From: Chloroflexota bacterium
GTDB taxonomy: Bacteria; Chloroflexota; Anaerolineae; J036; Brachytrichaceae
Assembly (NCBI GenBank): GCA_021788625.1
Contig: JAJYKL010000003.1
Coordinates: forward strand, 1-64,000
Direction: 5' to 3'
Length of the DNA: 64,000 nt
Shown: piece after piece, positions 50,134 to 59,820 of the stretch
Numbering within the stretch: position 1 is the first letter of the stretch
Layout of the letters: each line of letters opens with the position of its first letter
Translations under genes and position numbers: made by a program
Notes under the pieces: model-generated
Seen by the model: the letters and a program-made list of their open reading frames with translations, nothing else
Told to the model about the DNA's origin: nothing
The model's database searches: none

Positions 50134-50655
50134 TTACTCCTGAGGGTGCGGTTTATCCTCCCAGGCGCGCGCACGGTTGAATGAGAATGCCACCTCCTCA
50201 ACCTTGGCAGGATTCTCCTTCAGCAAAGGGTGGCCTTCGTAACCTGGCGGCATCATGATGCGCCGCAGATCGGGGTGCCCTTCGAAGTGGATGCCAAACA
50301 GGTCATACATCTCGCGCTCCGGCCAGTTCGCCGCGTGATAGACCGAACAGGCGGAGGGAACGGAACGGTCGTTTCCACTTAACATGACCTTCACCCGTAC
50401 GCGGATGTTTCGCGTGGTAGAGTAGAGCTGATACAGGATGCCGAAGCGTGGCTCGCCCGGATAGTAGTCCACACACGTCGCGAAAGTAAACATGTCGAAC
50501 TGCTGAGTATCACGTAAAGCCTGCAATACCTCCAACAAGCGATGCTTGGGGCAAAGCAACGTGACTTCATCACGAAATATCTGCGTCTCACTCACCGCGT
50601 CGCCCAACTCGGCCAGAATGGATGGGCTCATCGCGAATTTCTTTTGACTTTCCAT
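50134..50655 (-). CDS. nuoC: NADH-quinone oxidoreductase subunit C
   Basis: 30-kDa subunit, 173 residues from ATG 50655; a Met at 50631 is another candidate because no strong RBS is visible at either. Contains FTFATCVDYYPGEPRFGILYQLYST and the family signature WPEREMYDLFGIHFEGHPDLRRIMMPPGYEGHPLLKE. It connects NuoD to NuoI and NuoB in the peripheral arm. A 98-bp gap to nuoD and a 99-bp gap from nuoB are longer than elsewhere in the operon. Confidence 0.95.
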   Translation of the reverse strand: MESQKKFAMSPSILAELGDAVSETQIFRDEVTLLCPKHRLLEVLQALRDTQQFDMFTFATCVDYYPGEPRFGILYQLYSTTRNIRVRVKVMLSGNDRSVPSACSVYHAANWPEREMYDLFGIHFEGHPDLRRIMMPPGYEGHPLLKENPAKVEEVAFSFNRARAWEDKPHPQE

Positions 50656-50754
50656 GGTTACTGAGATTGGCAACTTGCAACTGGAAATGAAAGGTTCAGA
50701 ATGAAATCCTGGCGCTGTGACGTGGAAGGTCTCTTATTTCCTATCACACATCAC

Positions 50755-51237
50755 CTAATTCCACTTCGTCAGGGGCTCCTTCTTTATTCTGTCCTGCAGC
50801 TTCAGGATGCCGTCGATCAGTGCCTCGGGGCGGGGTGGGCACCCTGCCACATAGACGTCTACAGGGACTATTTCGTCCACTCCCTGAACCACGGCATAAT
50901 TGTTAAACACACCACCGCACGAGGCACAGTCGCCCATGGCAATAACCCACTTCGGGTCGGGCATCTGATCATAGAGATGGCGCAGGGTGGGAGCCATTTT
51001 GCGGCTAACCCGCCCGGCAACGATCATCAAGTCCGACTGGCGAGGACTGGCGCGCATCAACTCCATCCCGAAACGTGACATGTCGTAATGGCTGGCCTGA
51101 GTGCTCATCATCTCGATGGCGCAGCAAGCAAGTCCAAACAACATGGGCCAGATGGCATTCGAACGGGCCCAATTGATGGCCTTTTCTGCCGACATCGTGA
51201 CGATGCCCATGTTTCCAAGCTTTTGCTCCAAACCCAT
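50755..51237 (-). CDS. nuoB: NADH-quinone oxidoreductase subunit B
   Basis: Carries cluster N2, which reduces quinone; 160 residues. Ligands: the tandem CC in [18 protein letters not shown] and [47 protein letters not shown] is strongly conserved. The start follows AGTGAAGGT. A 199-bp spacer with a possible hairpin separates it from nuoA. Confidence 0.97.
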   Translation of the reverse strand: MGLEQKLGNMGIVTMSAEKAINWARSNAIWPMLFGLACCAIEMMSTQASHYDMSRFGMELMRASPRQSDLMIVAGRVSRKMAPTLRHLYDQMPDPKWVIAMGDCASCGGVFNNYAVVQGVDEIVPVDVYVAGCPPRPEALIDGILKLQDRIKKEPLTKWN

Positions 51238-51436
51238 ACCTTCACTCCCTACCTTTCGCTACATCCTGGTTGCCAATCCAAATGAGACTGGAGTGTTACA
51301 CAATAGCACGCATGGGTGGTCGGCCAGTCTGCCTTCCTCATGCGTGCCTGGGCTGAGACTAAAAACCAGCTATTTGGTGGCTAAATGCTCGAAATTCTGT
51401 CATATTGTTTCGGTGATCTGGATCAGTGCGGAATAA

Positions 51437-51820
51437 TTACTTGTCTGACTTTTCCCACTCCAGAGCACCTTTCTTCCATAACCAGATATAGCCAAGCAAA
51501 AGAATGCCAACGAAGATCAGCATTTCTATAAAACCAAACCAACCCAATTGCCGGAAGGCTACCGCCCAGGGGTAGAAAAAGATAACCTCGATATCGAACA
51601 GAATGAACAGGACGGCGATCAGGTAAAAGCGAACCGGGAAGCGCCGCTGTGCCACACCGATGGCGTTCATGCCGCTTTCGTAGGGGGCTATCTTTTGTGA
51701 TTGCTTTGCTCTGCGCCGAGGGCCAAACAGTACAGACAGGAGGATGATAAAGCCTGCCAGAAGGGTTGCCAGTGCGACTAGAATGAACAACGGTATAAAG
51801 TCTGTTAGGGCAGATTGCAT
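51437..51820 (-). CDS. nuoA: NADH-quinone oxidoreductase subunit A
   Basis: First gene of the operon; three-helix membrane subunit of 127 residues from ATG 51820 (AGGTGA 4 nt upstream). Conserved YESGMNAIGVAQRRFPVRFYLIAVLFILFDIEVIFFYPWAVAF with the acidic DIEV of helix 2, which is typical of NuoA. The end WKKGALEWEKSDK is the normal C-terminus. The long upstream reading to 52051 has no NuoA similarity and is rejected. Confidence 0.96.
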   Translation of the reverse strand: MQSALTDFIPLFILVALATLLAGFIILLSVLFGPRRRAKQSQKIAPYESGMNAIGVAQRRFPVRFYLIAVLFILFDIEVIFFYPWAVAFRQLGWFGFIEMLIFVGILLLGYIWLWKKGALEWEKSDK

Positions 51821-52417
51821 TCCTTCACCTGACTCAACACTACACCTATCCCGTACACGAACGTTTGCGCATTTTATCACAAGCGTTAAATACCAGTGCT
51901 TCAATAGGGTGGCGTCAATATCACAATAACGTGCACTGCGCACTGGGATCACGCCTGGCAGTAACTGGCTGCCGGGACGTAGCGGTATAGTTACGGTCCG
52001 CGGGCCTGCCCGTGTCGTGCACCATCGGCACATCCAACGCGTACCGGTCAAGGTGTCCGGAGACCGAACTTTGGATATGCAACCAGTCTACAGGCTGGTT
52101 TTGCTCCGGGTTTCCCAATAGCTGAACGAACAGCGACTGGCGAGAGGCTTATTCCTCTACCGCCTGCAGCGTTTCGCCAGCGAGGGGAATGTAAAAGATC
52201 TAGCCTGTCGCTCCGATCCGGCAATGCACCATGTCCACCGCAATGTCGTGCTGGGTACGCCAGAGGCGCACGTGACCTGGTGGTGCTGTTTCACAGCACC
52301 GTCCATCGAATAGAGTGGTTTTGCCCGGCATTTCGCAGAATGGCAAGCTGGGGCACTATGCATGCACCAGCGCGTGAACAGATCCACAATCAACCGTTTA
52401 TTCAATTGCCAGGCTAT
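51821..52417. other. Region upstream of nuoA without an intact gene
   Basis: About 600 bp that should hold the nuo promoter. On the minus strand around 52150-52290 a decayed frame reads RLWRTQHDIAVDMVHCRIGATG, stop, FYIPLAGETLQAVEE, which looks like the end of a lost coding sequence of unknown family. No RNA gene or clear hairpin was found. Confidence 0.4.
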
Positions 52418-53260
52418 CTAGAGAACGCGCATCCGGTTACGTAGTGTGCCAATCCTCTCAATCTCCACCACAATCTCGTCACCGTCTTTCATGAACACCT
52501 TCGGATCTCGCCCCACCCCCACACCATGCGGTGTGCCGGTACTGATCACGTCACCCGGCATGAGCGTCATATAGTGACTGATGTGTGAGACAAGCCTGGC
52601 CACGCTGAATATCATCTCCCGAGTGTTGGAGTGTTGCATCACGTGACTATTAAGGGTGCTACGAATGTCCAGAACCTGCGGATCGGGAATATCGTCCGCC
52701 GTAACGAGCACCGGTCCAATGGGGAAAAAGCCGTCCGGCGTCTTGCCCAGGGTCCATTGCTTGCCGCTGTCACTGTTCTGGATGTCACGCGCACTGACGT
52801 CATTACCGCAGGTGTACCCACCGACATAGGCGAGCGCATTGGCTTCCGCTACGCGACTGCAGCGCTGCCCGATGACCGCAACCAGTTCAGCCTCGAAATC
52901 CACCTCTTTCAGTGTGTCACCATACCATGTGATCGTGTCGCCGGGATTGGACAATGCGTTGTTGAATTTGGCGAAAATGATTGGCCGTGTCGGTGGCGTG
53001 GACTTCGTCTCGCGCACATGATCCATATAGTTCAACCCGATGCAGATCAAGTTTCGCGGAGTGATGGGTGCGCGCAAACGCACGTCAGCGAGCGGCACGC
53101 GTGCTATCTGCGAGGCAATGTTCTCAGCCTGCCGGCGTGCGGCGATATCGGTCATGATGTGCATCACATCACCGGCTGCACTGACGTCTACAAACTCATC
53201 TCTGCTCACCACTGCACCCGTACGTTGGGCACCGTTCAAATCGTACGTGATCAACTTCAT
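52418..53260 (-). CDS. Fumarylacetoacetate hydrolase (FAH) family protein
   Basis: 280 residues from ATG 53260, preceded by CAGGAGATATAA. FAH-fold enzymes cleave carbon-carbon bonds of, or decarboxylate, 2-oxo acids in aromatic and sugar-acid catabolism using a divalent metal. Metal ligands are visible: the two Glu in DFEAELVAVIG and the Asp in GNDVSARDIQ. NLICIGLNYMDHVRET, GKTPDGFFPIGPVLV and MPGDVISTGTPHGVGVGRDPKVFMKDGDEIVVEIERIGTL are family hallmarks. It could act on 2-keto-3-deoxy sugar acids, given the neighbouring glycoside genes (inference). Confidence 0.92.
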   Translation of the reverse strand: MKLITYDLNGAQRTGAVVSRDEFVDVSAAGDVMHIMTDIAARRQAENIASQIARVPLADVRLRAPITPRNLICIGLNYMDHVRETKSTPPTRPIIFAKFNNALSNPGDTITWYGDTLKEVDFEAELVAVIGQRCSRVAEANALAYVGGYTCGNDVSARDIQNSDSGKQWTLGKTPDGFFPIGPVLVTADDIPDPQVLDIRSTLNSHVMQHSNTREMIFSVARLVSHISHYMTLMPGDVISTGTPHGVGVGRDPKVFMKDGDEIVVEIERIGTLRNRMRVL

Positions 53261-53446
53261 TGCGTTATATCTCCTGGCTATTATTTTGCTATTGCGCATT
53301 GTAAGCGTAAGCGAGTGTATTCACCATAAGGGTACGAAGACCACGCAGTAATTCCAACTTCGTTTTCTTTATATCCGTCATTTCAAGGTGGTGAGTTTTG
53401 ATCCATAGACCGATAATGGCTGGAGTCATCCAAATCAGGAGAAGAT

Positions 53447-55588
53447 ATGGTCACGATTCCGCATGATTATGAGGAGCGTGTTTATGCGGGGGTACTGGGC
53501 AAGATCATAGGCGTGTACCTGGGACGACCCTTTGAAGGCTGGACGTACGAACGAATCCTTAAGGAACTCGGCGAGATCAGCTACTATGTGAATGACCGTA
53601 TCGCCCATCACCCGCCGCTCATCGTGACCGATGACGATATTAGCGGCACCTTCACCTTTGTTCGCGCCCTGCCTGACCACGGTAACCGGCGTGATCTGTC
53701 CGCTGCCCAGATCGGTCAGACATGGTTGAACTACCTGATCGAGCGCCAGACGATTCTATGGTGGGGCGGCATGGGGAACTCAACGGAGCACACTGCCTAT
53801 GTACGCCTTAAAAAAGGGGTTATCGCACCGCGCAGTGGCTCTATGGAGCTGAACGGCAAGGTAGTGGCCGAACAGATTGGTGCACAGATTTTCATCGACG
53901 GCTGGGCCCTGGTTTCACCAGGTAATCCTGAGCAGGCGGCTGAGCTGGCGCGCAAAGCTGGGAGTGTGAGTCATGATGGTGAAGCCTTATATGCTGCGCA
54001 AGCGCTGGCTGCCATGGAGGCACAGGCATTCGTCGAAGACGACATGCATCGATTATTTGATGTGGCGCTCTCGGTAGTGCCCGCAAATTGCCTGATTGCC
54101 CAAATCATCCGCAATGTGCGTGCCTGGCGCGATGAAGATAACGACTGGCACAAGACACGTGCGCGCATTGCGGCTCAATACGGCTATGACAAATATGGTG
54201 GCAATTGCCATGTCATCCCCAATCACGCCGTCATTGTCCTGGCGCTGGCGTATGGAGGACATGATTTCCAGCGTGCGTTGATGATCGGCAACACCGCGGG
54301 GTGGGACACGGATTGCAATTCCGGGAACATCGGGTGCCTCATGGGTATCAAGTTGGGCTTGCGCGGCATCAACGCCAGCCCGGTGGATTGGCGTGGGCCT
54401 GTTGCCGACCGGTTGTACCTGCCTACCGCTGATGGAGGACGCTGCATCACCGATGCCGTGCAAGAGGCGCAACGCATCACAGCAATAGGTCTTGCGCTGG
54501 CAGATGAAGAAACTCAGAAACCCGGTATCTCCGTCAACCTCACTGCCTCCACTTCTTCCTGCCCTCCGCGCTTTAATTTCACATTCCCAGGCTCAGTGCA
54601 GGGGTTCCACGTGATCAGTGGCACAGCGCGCATCGAGAACGTCGAAACGGGTGGTGGCCGTAGCCTGGCCGTTCACTTCACATCGTCGGCCCAGGTGAGC
54701 ACGGCCACGTTCATCCCGCCTGATGCGGTGAAGATGCCCGGCTATGGATTGATGAGCAGCCCCACGCTATATCCAGGACAGACGATCAAAGCCAGCGTAT
54801 CGGTCGATGTAGGTGCGCGAGTGTACCTGTTCGTCCGTGCCTATGGCGTAAATGATGAGCTATACCTGCTGAAAGGTGACACGATAGCGTTAAGTGCGGG
54901 TGAGACCAGGGCCATCAACTGGGTACCACAACTGGATGGCGGTTCTCCCATCGCGGAGGTGGGTGTCGCCGTAGAAGGCCCACAACCCGGTACGCTATCC
55001 GTGCACTCTCTGGACTGGCGTGACACGCCAGATGTCAACTTCACACGGCCTGCACACAACGGCACACTCTGGCAGCGCGCCTGGGTGAAGGCATGTGACG
55101 ACCTGGGTTTCGGCTGGAACGGCGTGTTCCGCATTTGCCAGGATGCTGGCACCGGGATGATGATTCAGGGGGAACGCGAGTGGGCTGACTATACCGTGCA
55201 GGCCACAATCATTCCTCACCTGGCGCGAGCGGCCGGTATTGCAGTCTGCGTTCAGGGGCTCAGGCGCTATTATGCGCTGATTTTGTGTGACGACCAGAAA
55301 ATCCGCCTGGTAAAAAACCTTACACTCGATCCCGAAAAAGGGCAGGTGACTGCGCTGCTGGCCGAGCAGGATTTCACATGGCAACTGGACGGCGCCTATG
55401 AATTGAAATTGACCACACGTGGTGATCGCCTCATAGCGGCCGTAAAGGGTCAGGCGCTGTTCGACCTGTGTGATAACGACCATCCGCTTACCGGTGGCGC
55501 AGTCGCGCTGGTGATTGAGGAGGGCCGCCTGGACTGCGACTCTATCGCCGTAAACTCTTGCCCACTGGATAGCAGCCACATTCATTAA
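53447..55588 (+). CDS. ADP-ribosylglycohydrolase-fold protein with C-terminal beta domains
   Basis: 713 residues behind CAGGAGAAG. Residues about 8-345 are the helical ADP-ribosylglycohydrolase (DraG/ARH) domain: GVLGKIIGVYLGRPFEGW, TDDDISGTFTFV with the metal-binding Asp cluster, and GNTAGWDTDCNSGNIGCLMG with the second Asp pair. The remaining half has no catalytic motif but looks like beta-sandwich modules: LTASTSSCPPRFNFTFPG, then a region from about 540 (FRICQDAGTGMMIQGEREWADYTVQATIIPHLARAAGIAVCVQGLRRYYAL) that resembles glucanase/lectin-type domains. No signal peptide. Next to a GH3 gene, so it may act on a glycoside rather than on ADP-ribosylated protein (inference). Confidence 0.85.
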   Translation: MVTIPHDYEERVYAGVLGKIIGVYLGRPFEGWTYERILKELGEISYYVNDRIAHHPPLIVTDDDISGTFTFVRALPDHGNRRDLSAAQIGQTWLNYLIERQTILWWGGMGNSTEHTAYVRLKKGVIAPRSGSMELNGKVVAEQIGAQIFIDGWALVSPGNPEQAAELARKAGSVSHDGEALYAAQALAAMEAQAFVEDDMHRLFDVALSVVPANCLIAQIIRNVRAWRDEDNDWHKTRARIAAQYGYDKYGGNCHVIPNHAVIVLALAYGGHDFQRALMIGNTAGWDTDCNSGNIGCLMGIKLGLRGINASPVDWRGPVADRLYLPTADGGRCITDAVQEAQRITAIGLALADEETQKPGISVNLTASTSSCPPRFNFTFPGSVQGFHVISGTARIENVETGGGRSLAVHFTSSAQVSTATFIPPDAVKMPGYGLMSSPTLYPGQTIKASVSVDVGARVYLFVRAYGVNDELYLLKGDTIALSAGETRAINWVPQLDGGSPIAEVGVAVEGPQPGTLSVHSLDWRDTPDVNFTRPAHNGTLWQRAWVKACDDLGFGWNGVFRICQDAGTGMMIQGEREWADYTVQATIIPHLARAAGIAVCVQGLRRYYALILCDDQKIRLVKNLTLDPEKGQVTALLAEQDFTWQLDGAYELKLTTRGDRLIAAVKGQALFDLCDNDHPLTGGAVALVIEEGRLDCDSIAVNSCPLDSSHIH

Positions 55589-55601
55589 CTGGAGGGATAA
55601 C

Positions 55602-58127
55602 ATGCCTGCTTATACAGATAAACTTAAACCGCATGAGGTCGATCAACGCGTCGATGAATTATTGCAACAATTGACGCTCAGGGAAAAGATTGCACTCACT
55701 TCGGGGGCAGACGCGTGGCGCACAGTACCCATCGAGCGCCTGGGTATCCCCTCTATAACCATGACCGACGGACCGCACGGCGTGCGTGCGAACCGTCAGG
55801 AAGCCGGGCGTACGGCCAGCCTGACGACTGCTTTCCCAACCGGCGTGTCCATGGCGGCCAGTTGGAATCCGGAACTGATCGAGCGGGTGGGGGCAGCACT
55901 GGGTGACGAAACCCATGCCTGTGGGTGCGACGTGTTACTCGGTCCGTGTGTGAACATCGTACGACATCCGCTGGCTGGGCGTAACTTCGAAGCTTACTCA
56001 GAGGACCCCTACCTGGCCGGGCATACCGGTGCAGCCTGGGTGAAGGGCATACAGAGCCGTGGTGCAGGGACATCGCTCAAGCACTTTGCGTGCAACAACC
56101 AGGAGATAGAGCGTAATCGCGGCAACTCTATTGTGGATGAACGGACCTTGCGCGAGATATACCTGGCCCAGTTCGAAACCGTCGTGAAGGAGGCAGCTCC
56201 CTGGACGGTGATGTGTTCCTATAACCGTATCAACGGGACGTATGCGAGCCAAAACCATTATCTGCTTAAGGAGATCCTGAAGGGCGAGTGGGGCTTTGAA
56301 GGTGTCCTCGTCTCCGACTGGGGTGCAAACCATACCATCTTCCAGTCCATACAAGGCGGACTGGACCTGGAGATGCCCGGCCCTGCTAAATACTACGGCA
56401 ACTTACTTTTCGAGGCGGTGAGAAATTGGCAGGTCGACGAGACTGATATTGAAGACGCCGCACGGCGTGTGTTGAGAGTGGTTGTGCGCTCCGGGCGTAT
56501 GGAAGGCACGACGGACGCTGGTTCCGTCAACACCCCAGAGCACCAAAACCTGGCCCGTGAGTTGGCTGAGGAGGCAATCACCCTGTTGAAGAACGACGGC
56601 GTTGACGGTGCAGGACATCGTCTGCTGCCCATTGATCTGGGAATGGTACGTTCCATCGCTATTATTGGCCCCAACGCAGCTCAGATGCCGATCAGCGGCG
56701 GCGGCAGCTCACAGGTGGAACCGCCTTACCGAGTCATGCCATACCAGGCCATGCAGGAAATGTTGAGCGGTCGCGTGGCTATGCACTATGAGCAGGGATG
56801 TGATAATCGCGTGGACCTGCCGTTAATGCCAATTGACTACCTCACTCCTGCCGGCGACGGCGGACATGGCCTGAAGGGTGAGTACTTCTCTCATGGCTCA
56901 CTGGATGGCACTCCGGAGCTGACCCGCACCGACGAGATGACTGACTACTGGTGGTTCGGTTCAAGGCCGGACGAGAGCATCCCGATTGAGCGCTTTGCTG
57001 TACGCTGGACGGGTACGCTCGAGGTGCCGGAGGCAGGATTGTATGCCATTCAACTCACCAATACGGCCAATGCACGCCTAATCATCGATGGGGCGACGGT
57101 GATTGACAATTGGCGCGCTGGTCCGCTGGCAGTTGACCAACACTGGGTGAAGGGAGCCACACAGGTCGAACTTAACGCGGGGCATGGCTACGGCATACAA
57201 ATCGAATTTGTGAAGACAACCGACGAACCTCTCGCGCATTTGAGTCTGCAGATGGCTCGCACCTTCCGCCCTGGTGAAGATGATCGTAAAGAGCGAGCGC
57301 TGGCTTTGGCCAAACAGTCTGATTTGGTGATCTTCTTCGGCGGCCTGCCACAGGGGTATGAATCGGAGGGTCGCGACCGCCCAGACATGGAGTTGCCAGG
57401 CGATCAAAACGACCTGATTCGCGAGCTGGTGAAGGTGAATCCACATACCATTGTGGTTCTGAATGCGGGTGCTCCTGTCACGCTGCCGTGGCTCGAAAGG
57501 GTACCGGCGGTGGCACTGGCCTACTATCCCGGCATGGAAGGTGGCCATGCCATTGCCAATGTGTTGCTGGGCGGGGTGAACCCCTCGGGCAAGTTGCCGG
57601 TGACTTTCCCGAAGCGGTTGGCAGACACGCCCGCCTTCAACAACTACCCTGGCACGAAGGATGTGCTCTATGGCGAAGGCATCTTCGTCGGCTACCGGCA
57701 CTATGACCAGCGAAATATCGAGCCGCTGTTCCCATTCGGTCATGGCCTTTCGTATACCACGTTTGGATATGCGAACCTGCAGGTGCCGCAGCAAGTGAAG
57801 GTACAGCAACTGCGAAAAGGCGAAAGCGTGCCAGTGTCTGTGACGGTGAGAAACACTGGTACGGTCGATGGAAAGGAAGTGGTTCAGTTGTATGTACGCG
57901 ACATGGAATCGTCACTGGTGCGACCGCCCAAGGAGTTGAAAGCATTCGCCAAAGTGTCGCTCTCGAAGGGTGAGGAGCGTGTGGTGCAATTTACGCTGGA
58001 CGAGCGGGCTCTATCGTTCTACGATCCATATCAGCGAAAGTGGGTAGTCGAGCCAGGCGAGTTCGAGCTGCTTGTCGGCAGTTCCTCACGAGATGTCCGT
58101 GCCACCGCGCGATTTACACTGGTGTAG
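55602..58127 (+). CDS. Glycoside hydrolase family 3 beta-glucosidase with PA14 insert
   Basis: 841 residues, starting 13 bp after the previous gene with TGGAGGGAT upstream. GH3 N-domain: TMTDGPHGVR, GRNFEAYSEDPYLAG, LKHFACNN and nucleophile Asp239 in GVLVSDWGA. The C-domain includes PISGGGSSQVEPPYR and SEGRDRPDMELPGDQ, whose Glu587 or Glu589 is the likely acid/base. Between them, about 423-555, a PA14 domain (GLKGEYFSHGSLDGTPELTR, YAIQLTNTANARLIIDGATVIDNW) is inserted, as in KlBglI-type enzymes; it shapes substrate choice. A fibronectin-III-like end (VPVSVTVRNTGTVDGKEVVQLYV) follows. No signal peptide, so cytoplasmic. Confidence 0.95.
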   Translation: MPAYTDKLKPHEVDQRVDELLQQLTLREKIALTSGADAWRTVPIERLGIPSITMTDGPHGVRANRQEAGRTASLTTAFPTGVSMAASWNPELIERVGAALGDETHACGCDVLLGPCVNIVRHPLAGRNFEAYSEDPYLAGHTGAAWVKGIQSRGAGTSLKHFACNNQEIERNRGNSIVDERTLREIYLAQFETVVKEAAPWTVMCSYNRINGTYASQNHYLLKEILKGEWGFEGVLVSDWGANHTIFQSIQGGLDLEMPGPAKYYGNLLFEAVRNWQVDETDIEDAARRVLRVVVRSGRMEGTTDAGSVNTPEHQNLARELAEEAITLLKNDGVDGAGHRLLPIDLGMVRSIAIIGPNAAQMPISGGGSSQVEPPYRVMPYQAMQEMLSGRVAMHYEQGCDNRVDLPLMPIDYLTPAGDGGHGLKGEYFSHGSLDGTPELTRTDEMTDYWWFGSRPDESIPIERFAVRWTGTLEVPEAGLYAIQLTNTANARLIIDGATVIDNWRAGPLAVDQHWVKGATQVELNAGHGYGIQIEFVKTTDEPLAHLSLQMARTFRPGEDDRKERALALAKQSDLVIFFGGLPQGYESEGRDRPDMELPGDQNDLIRELVKVNPHTIVVLNAGAPVTLPWLERVPAVALAYYPGMEGGHAIANVLLGGVNPSGKLPVTFPKRLADTPAFNNYPGTKDVLYGEGIFVGYRHYDQRNIEPLFPFGHGLSYTTFGYANLQVPQQVKVQQLRKGESVPVSVTVRNTGTVDGKEVVQLYVRDMESSLVRPPKELKAFAKVSLSKGEERVVQFTLDERALSFYDPYQRKWVVEPGEFELLVGSSSRDVRATARFTLV

Positions 58128-58413
58128 AGGCGTAAACATTGTACGTTCCAGCGGCCAGAAAGCGACACTTACGATAGCCGGGCTAATCTCGCAGAGTTAC
58201 GCCAATCGATGGTGAATCACCGGCGGAACCTGATGGTGGGAAGAATCATGACGACCGATACGTACCTGCAGGCGGTCTGTCGCGATTTTCAAAAGAAGGC
58301 CGAAAATATATTGAAGTCGACGTCTTGAGTAGGGTACGTACTGTTGCCGAAATGTTATCGCACGGCAGTTACAGTGACTCCCGAAGGATACCTTCGGGAG
58401 TCTTCATGCCATC
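58128..58413. other. Spacer between the GH3 and URO-D-family genes
   Basis: About 286 bp. A 26-codon frame (MTTDTYLQAV...) ends near 58329 but lacks supporting signals. The hairpin listed separately occupies the 3' end. Confidence 0.4.
58376..58402 (+). promoter_or_regulatory. Hairpin enclosing the Shine-Dalgarno of the URO-D-family gene
   Basis: GACTCCCGAAGG and CCTTCGGGAGTC form a perfect 12-bp stem around ATA, ending 11 nt before the ATG at 58414. The only SD-like sequence, CGGGAG at 58395-58400, is inside the 3' arm. The bases after the stem (TTCATGCC) are not a T-tract, so it looks more like a translation-control or mRNA-processing element than a terminator. Confidence 0.5.
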
Positions 58414-59460
58414 ATGAGTTATCAACGAGCTTTGAAAGCCATACATCTTGAGCCTACGGACCAGGCGGCGCACCAGGAAACGCTTGACCATCCCCAGTTT
58501 ATGCAGGAGGTAATCGGCTATGACCCCTGGTCGAACCCCCAGCAGGCCTTTATCGACACCTACAAGGCACTGGATATTGACTGGATGTTTGGTGTACCCA
58601 AGCATGCGATCCGCTTTGCACCAGGCGAATCGAGCCGGGCTGGCCAGAATGGGGTACGCTATACGGAGTGGGGCCTGACTGGAAGTAGCTGGCGCGAGCA
58701 GTATCCTGTCCATACTGTCGAAGATGTGCTCACGTACGACCCGTGTGCATTGAACTCACCTAAGGACATTCAGAACGCCATCAGCAGTCGACGTGCTGAC
58801 CAGGTTCTGATGGGTGATTCGACCCTGGTTAGCGGCCTGTACTACACCACGTTGTTCCAGTGGCCCATCATGACCTTTGGTTGGGAGCTGTTCCTCACGG
58901 CTGCAGCAGCCGAGCCCGAGCGATTCCAGAGGGTACTGGCAGACTTTGCGAAGGTGTCACGCTACAACCTGAGCGCCATCGCCGCCGAGAACTTCGACCT
59001 GGTGTTTCTGCACGACGACATCGCGATGGAGCGTGGCCTGGTCTTCCATCCGAAGTGGTATCGCAAGCGCCTGTTCCCGCTCTATGAGGAGCTGCTGGAA
59101 CCTCTGATGAAGGATAAGCGAGCGCGGGTAGCTTTCGTATCGGACGGTGATTACACCGAGTTGCTGGACGACCTGGTGGCTGTGGGGTTTGATGGTTTCA
59201 TCATCAACGCCAACATGGACCTGGCTGCCATCGCACGGCGCATTGGGCGTGACCATTTTCTGGTTGGCAATGTAAGTACTGCCATCTTGACTTTTGGCAA
59301 ACCGGAGGACGTGGTGCGGGAGGTGAAGCGCTGCCTGGATGACGCCCGTCCCTGCGCCGGGCATATCATGAAGGCGACGGCGGATTTGCCACACAATATC
59401 CCACTGGATAACATCCGCACTTACTTCAGCGCTTCGCGTGACCTGAGCCGCAGGAACTGA
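58414..59460 (+). CDS. Uroporphyrinogen decarboxylase (URO-D) family protein
   Basis: 348 residues of the URO-D TIM-barrel superfamily, which includes HemE and corrinoid-dependent methyltransferases. Supporting segments: FDLVFLHDDIAMERGLVFHPKWYRKRLFPLYEELLEPL, VAFVSDGDYTELLDDLVAVGFDGFIINANMDLAAIARRIGRDHFLVGNVSTAILTFGKPEDVVREVKRCLDD. These VGNVSTxxLxxGxPEDV and ISDGDxxxxLxxLxxxGxDG patterns match the methyltransferase/uncharacterised branch; the HemE Arg-rich start is absent, so haem synthesis is unlikely. No corrinoid protein is adjacent. Such genes often accompany sugar-catabolic loci, their role unknown. Confidence 0.82.
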   Translation: MSYQRALKAIHLEPTDQAAHQETLDHPQFMQEVIGYDPWSNPQQAFIDTYKALDIDWMFGVPKHAIRFAPGESSRAGQNGVRYTEWGLTGSSWREQYPVHTVEDVLTYDPCALNSPKDIQNAISSRRADQVLMGDSTLVSGLYYTTLFQWPIMTFGWELFLTAAAAEPERFQRVLADFAKVSRYNLSAIAAENFDLVFLHDDIAMERGLVFHPKWYRKRLFPLYEELLEPLMKDKRARVAFVSDGDYTELLDDLVAVGFDGFIINANMDLAAIARRIGRDHFLVGNVSTAILTFGKPEDVVREVKRCLDDARPCAGHIMKATADLPHNIPLDNIRTYFSASRDLSRRN

Positions 59461-59820
59461 ACTACGCTGCTTCATGCCATGCATGGCTCCAGCGACTCGC
59501 ATATCATTTCTCGCAGTCATGGAAAATAACATCGACTGTGAACGCTTTTATGGCAACACGGCTGCTGTATTCAGCCAGCCCTGATACCACGACGTTTTCC
59601 GAGAAGCCGGCGCCCATCATGTAAACAAGCTCGCCGATCATGACATGTTCGTCAAAGCGGGATCTGGTCCTAGTACCAAAGTAATGACCAGGGCGTTGTC
59701 CACCAATGCTTGTGATCGGCAGCAACAAAAGACTCTCCAGGCTTGACGTAGGACGCTAGACCTGTTACCTTGGTCCTGGGTTAAAGAAAGGTTTCATGTA
59801 CCGATCTCAATGAAAGAGCC
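59461..59820. other. Intergenic, no recognised feature
   Basis: A 360-bp spacer before the aldo/keto reductase gene. A minus-strand 74-codon frame exists but has no recognisable sequence or RBS. Confidence 0.45.

Noticed and set aside
51306-51347. Inverted repeat GCACGCATG/CATGCGTGC between nuoB and nuoA
   Set aside because: The loop is 24 nt and no T-tract follows on the transcribed strand, so it is too weak to call a terminator or processing site.
52157-52405. 82-codon minus-strand ORF before the FAH gene
   Set aside because: No RBS or recognisable sequence; another frame in the same stretch looks more coding but carries a stop, so the region is noted as decayed only.
58249-58329. 26-codon ORF MTTDTYLQAV... 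upstream of the URO-D gene
   Set aside because: Too short, with no conservation evidence; mentioned in the spacer entry only.
59504-59728. 74-codon minus-strand ORF
   Set aside because: No family signal, no RBS, and poor coding pattern.
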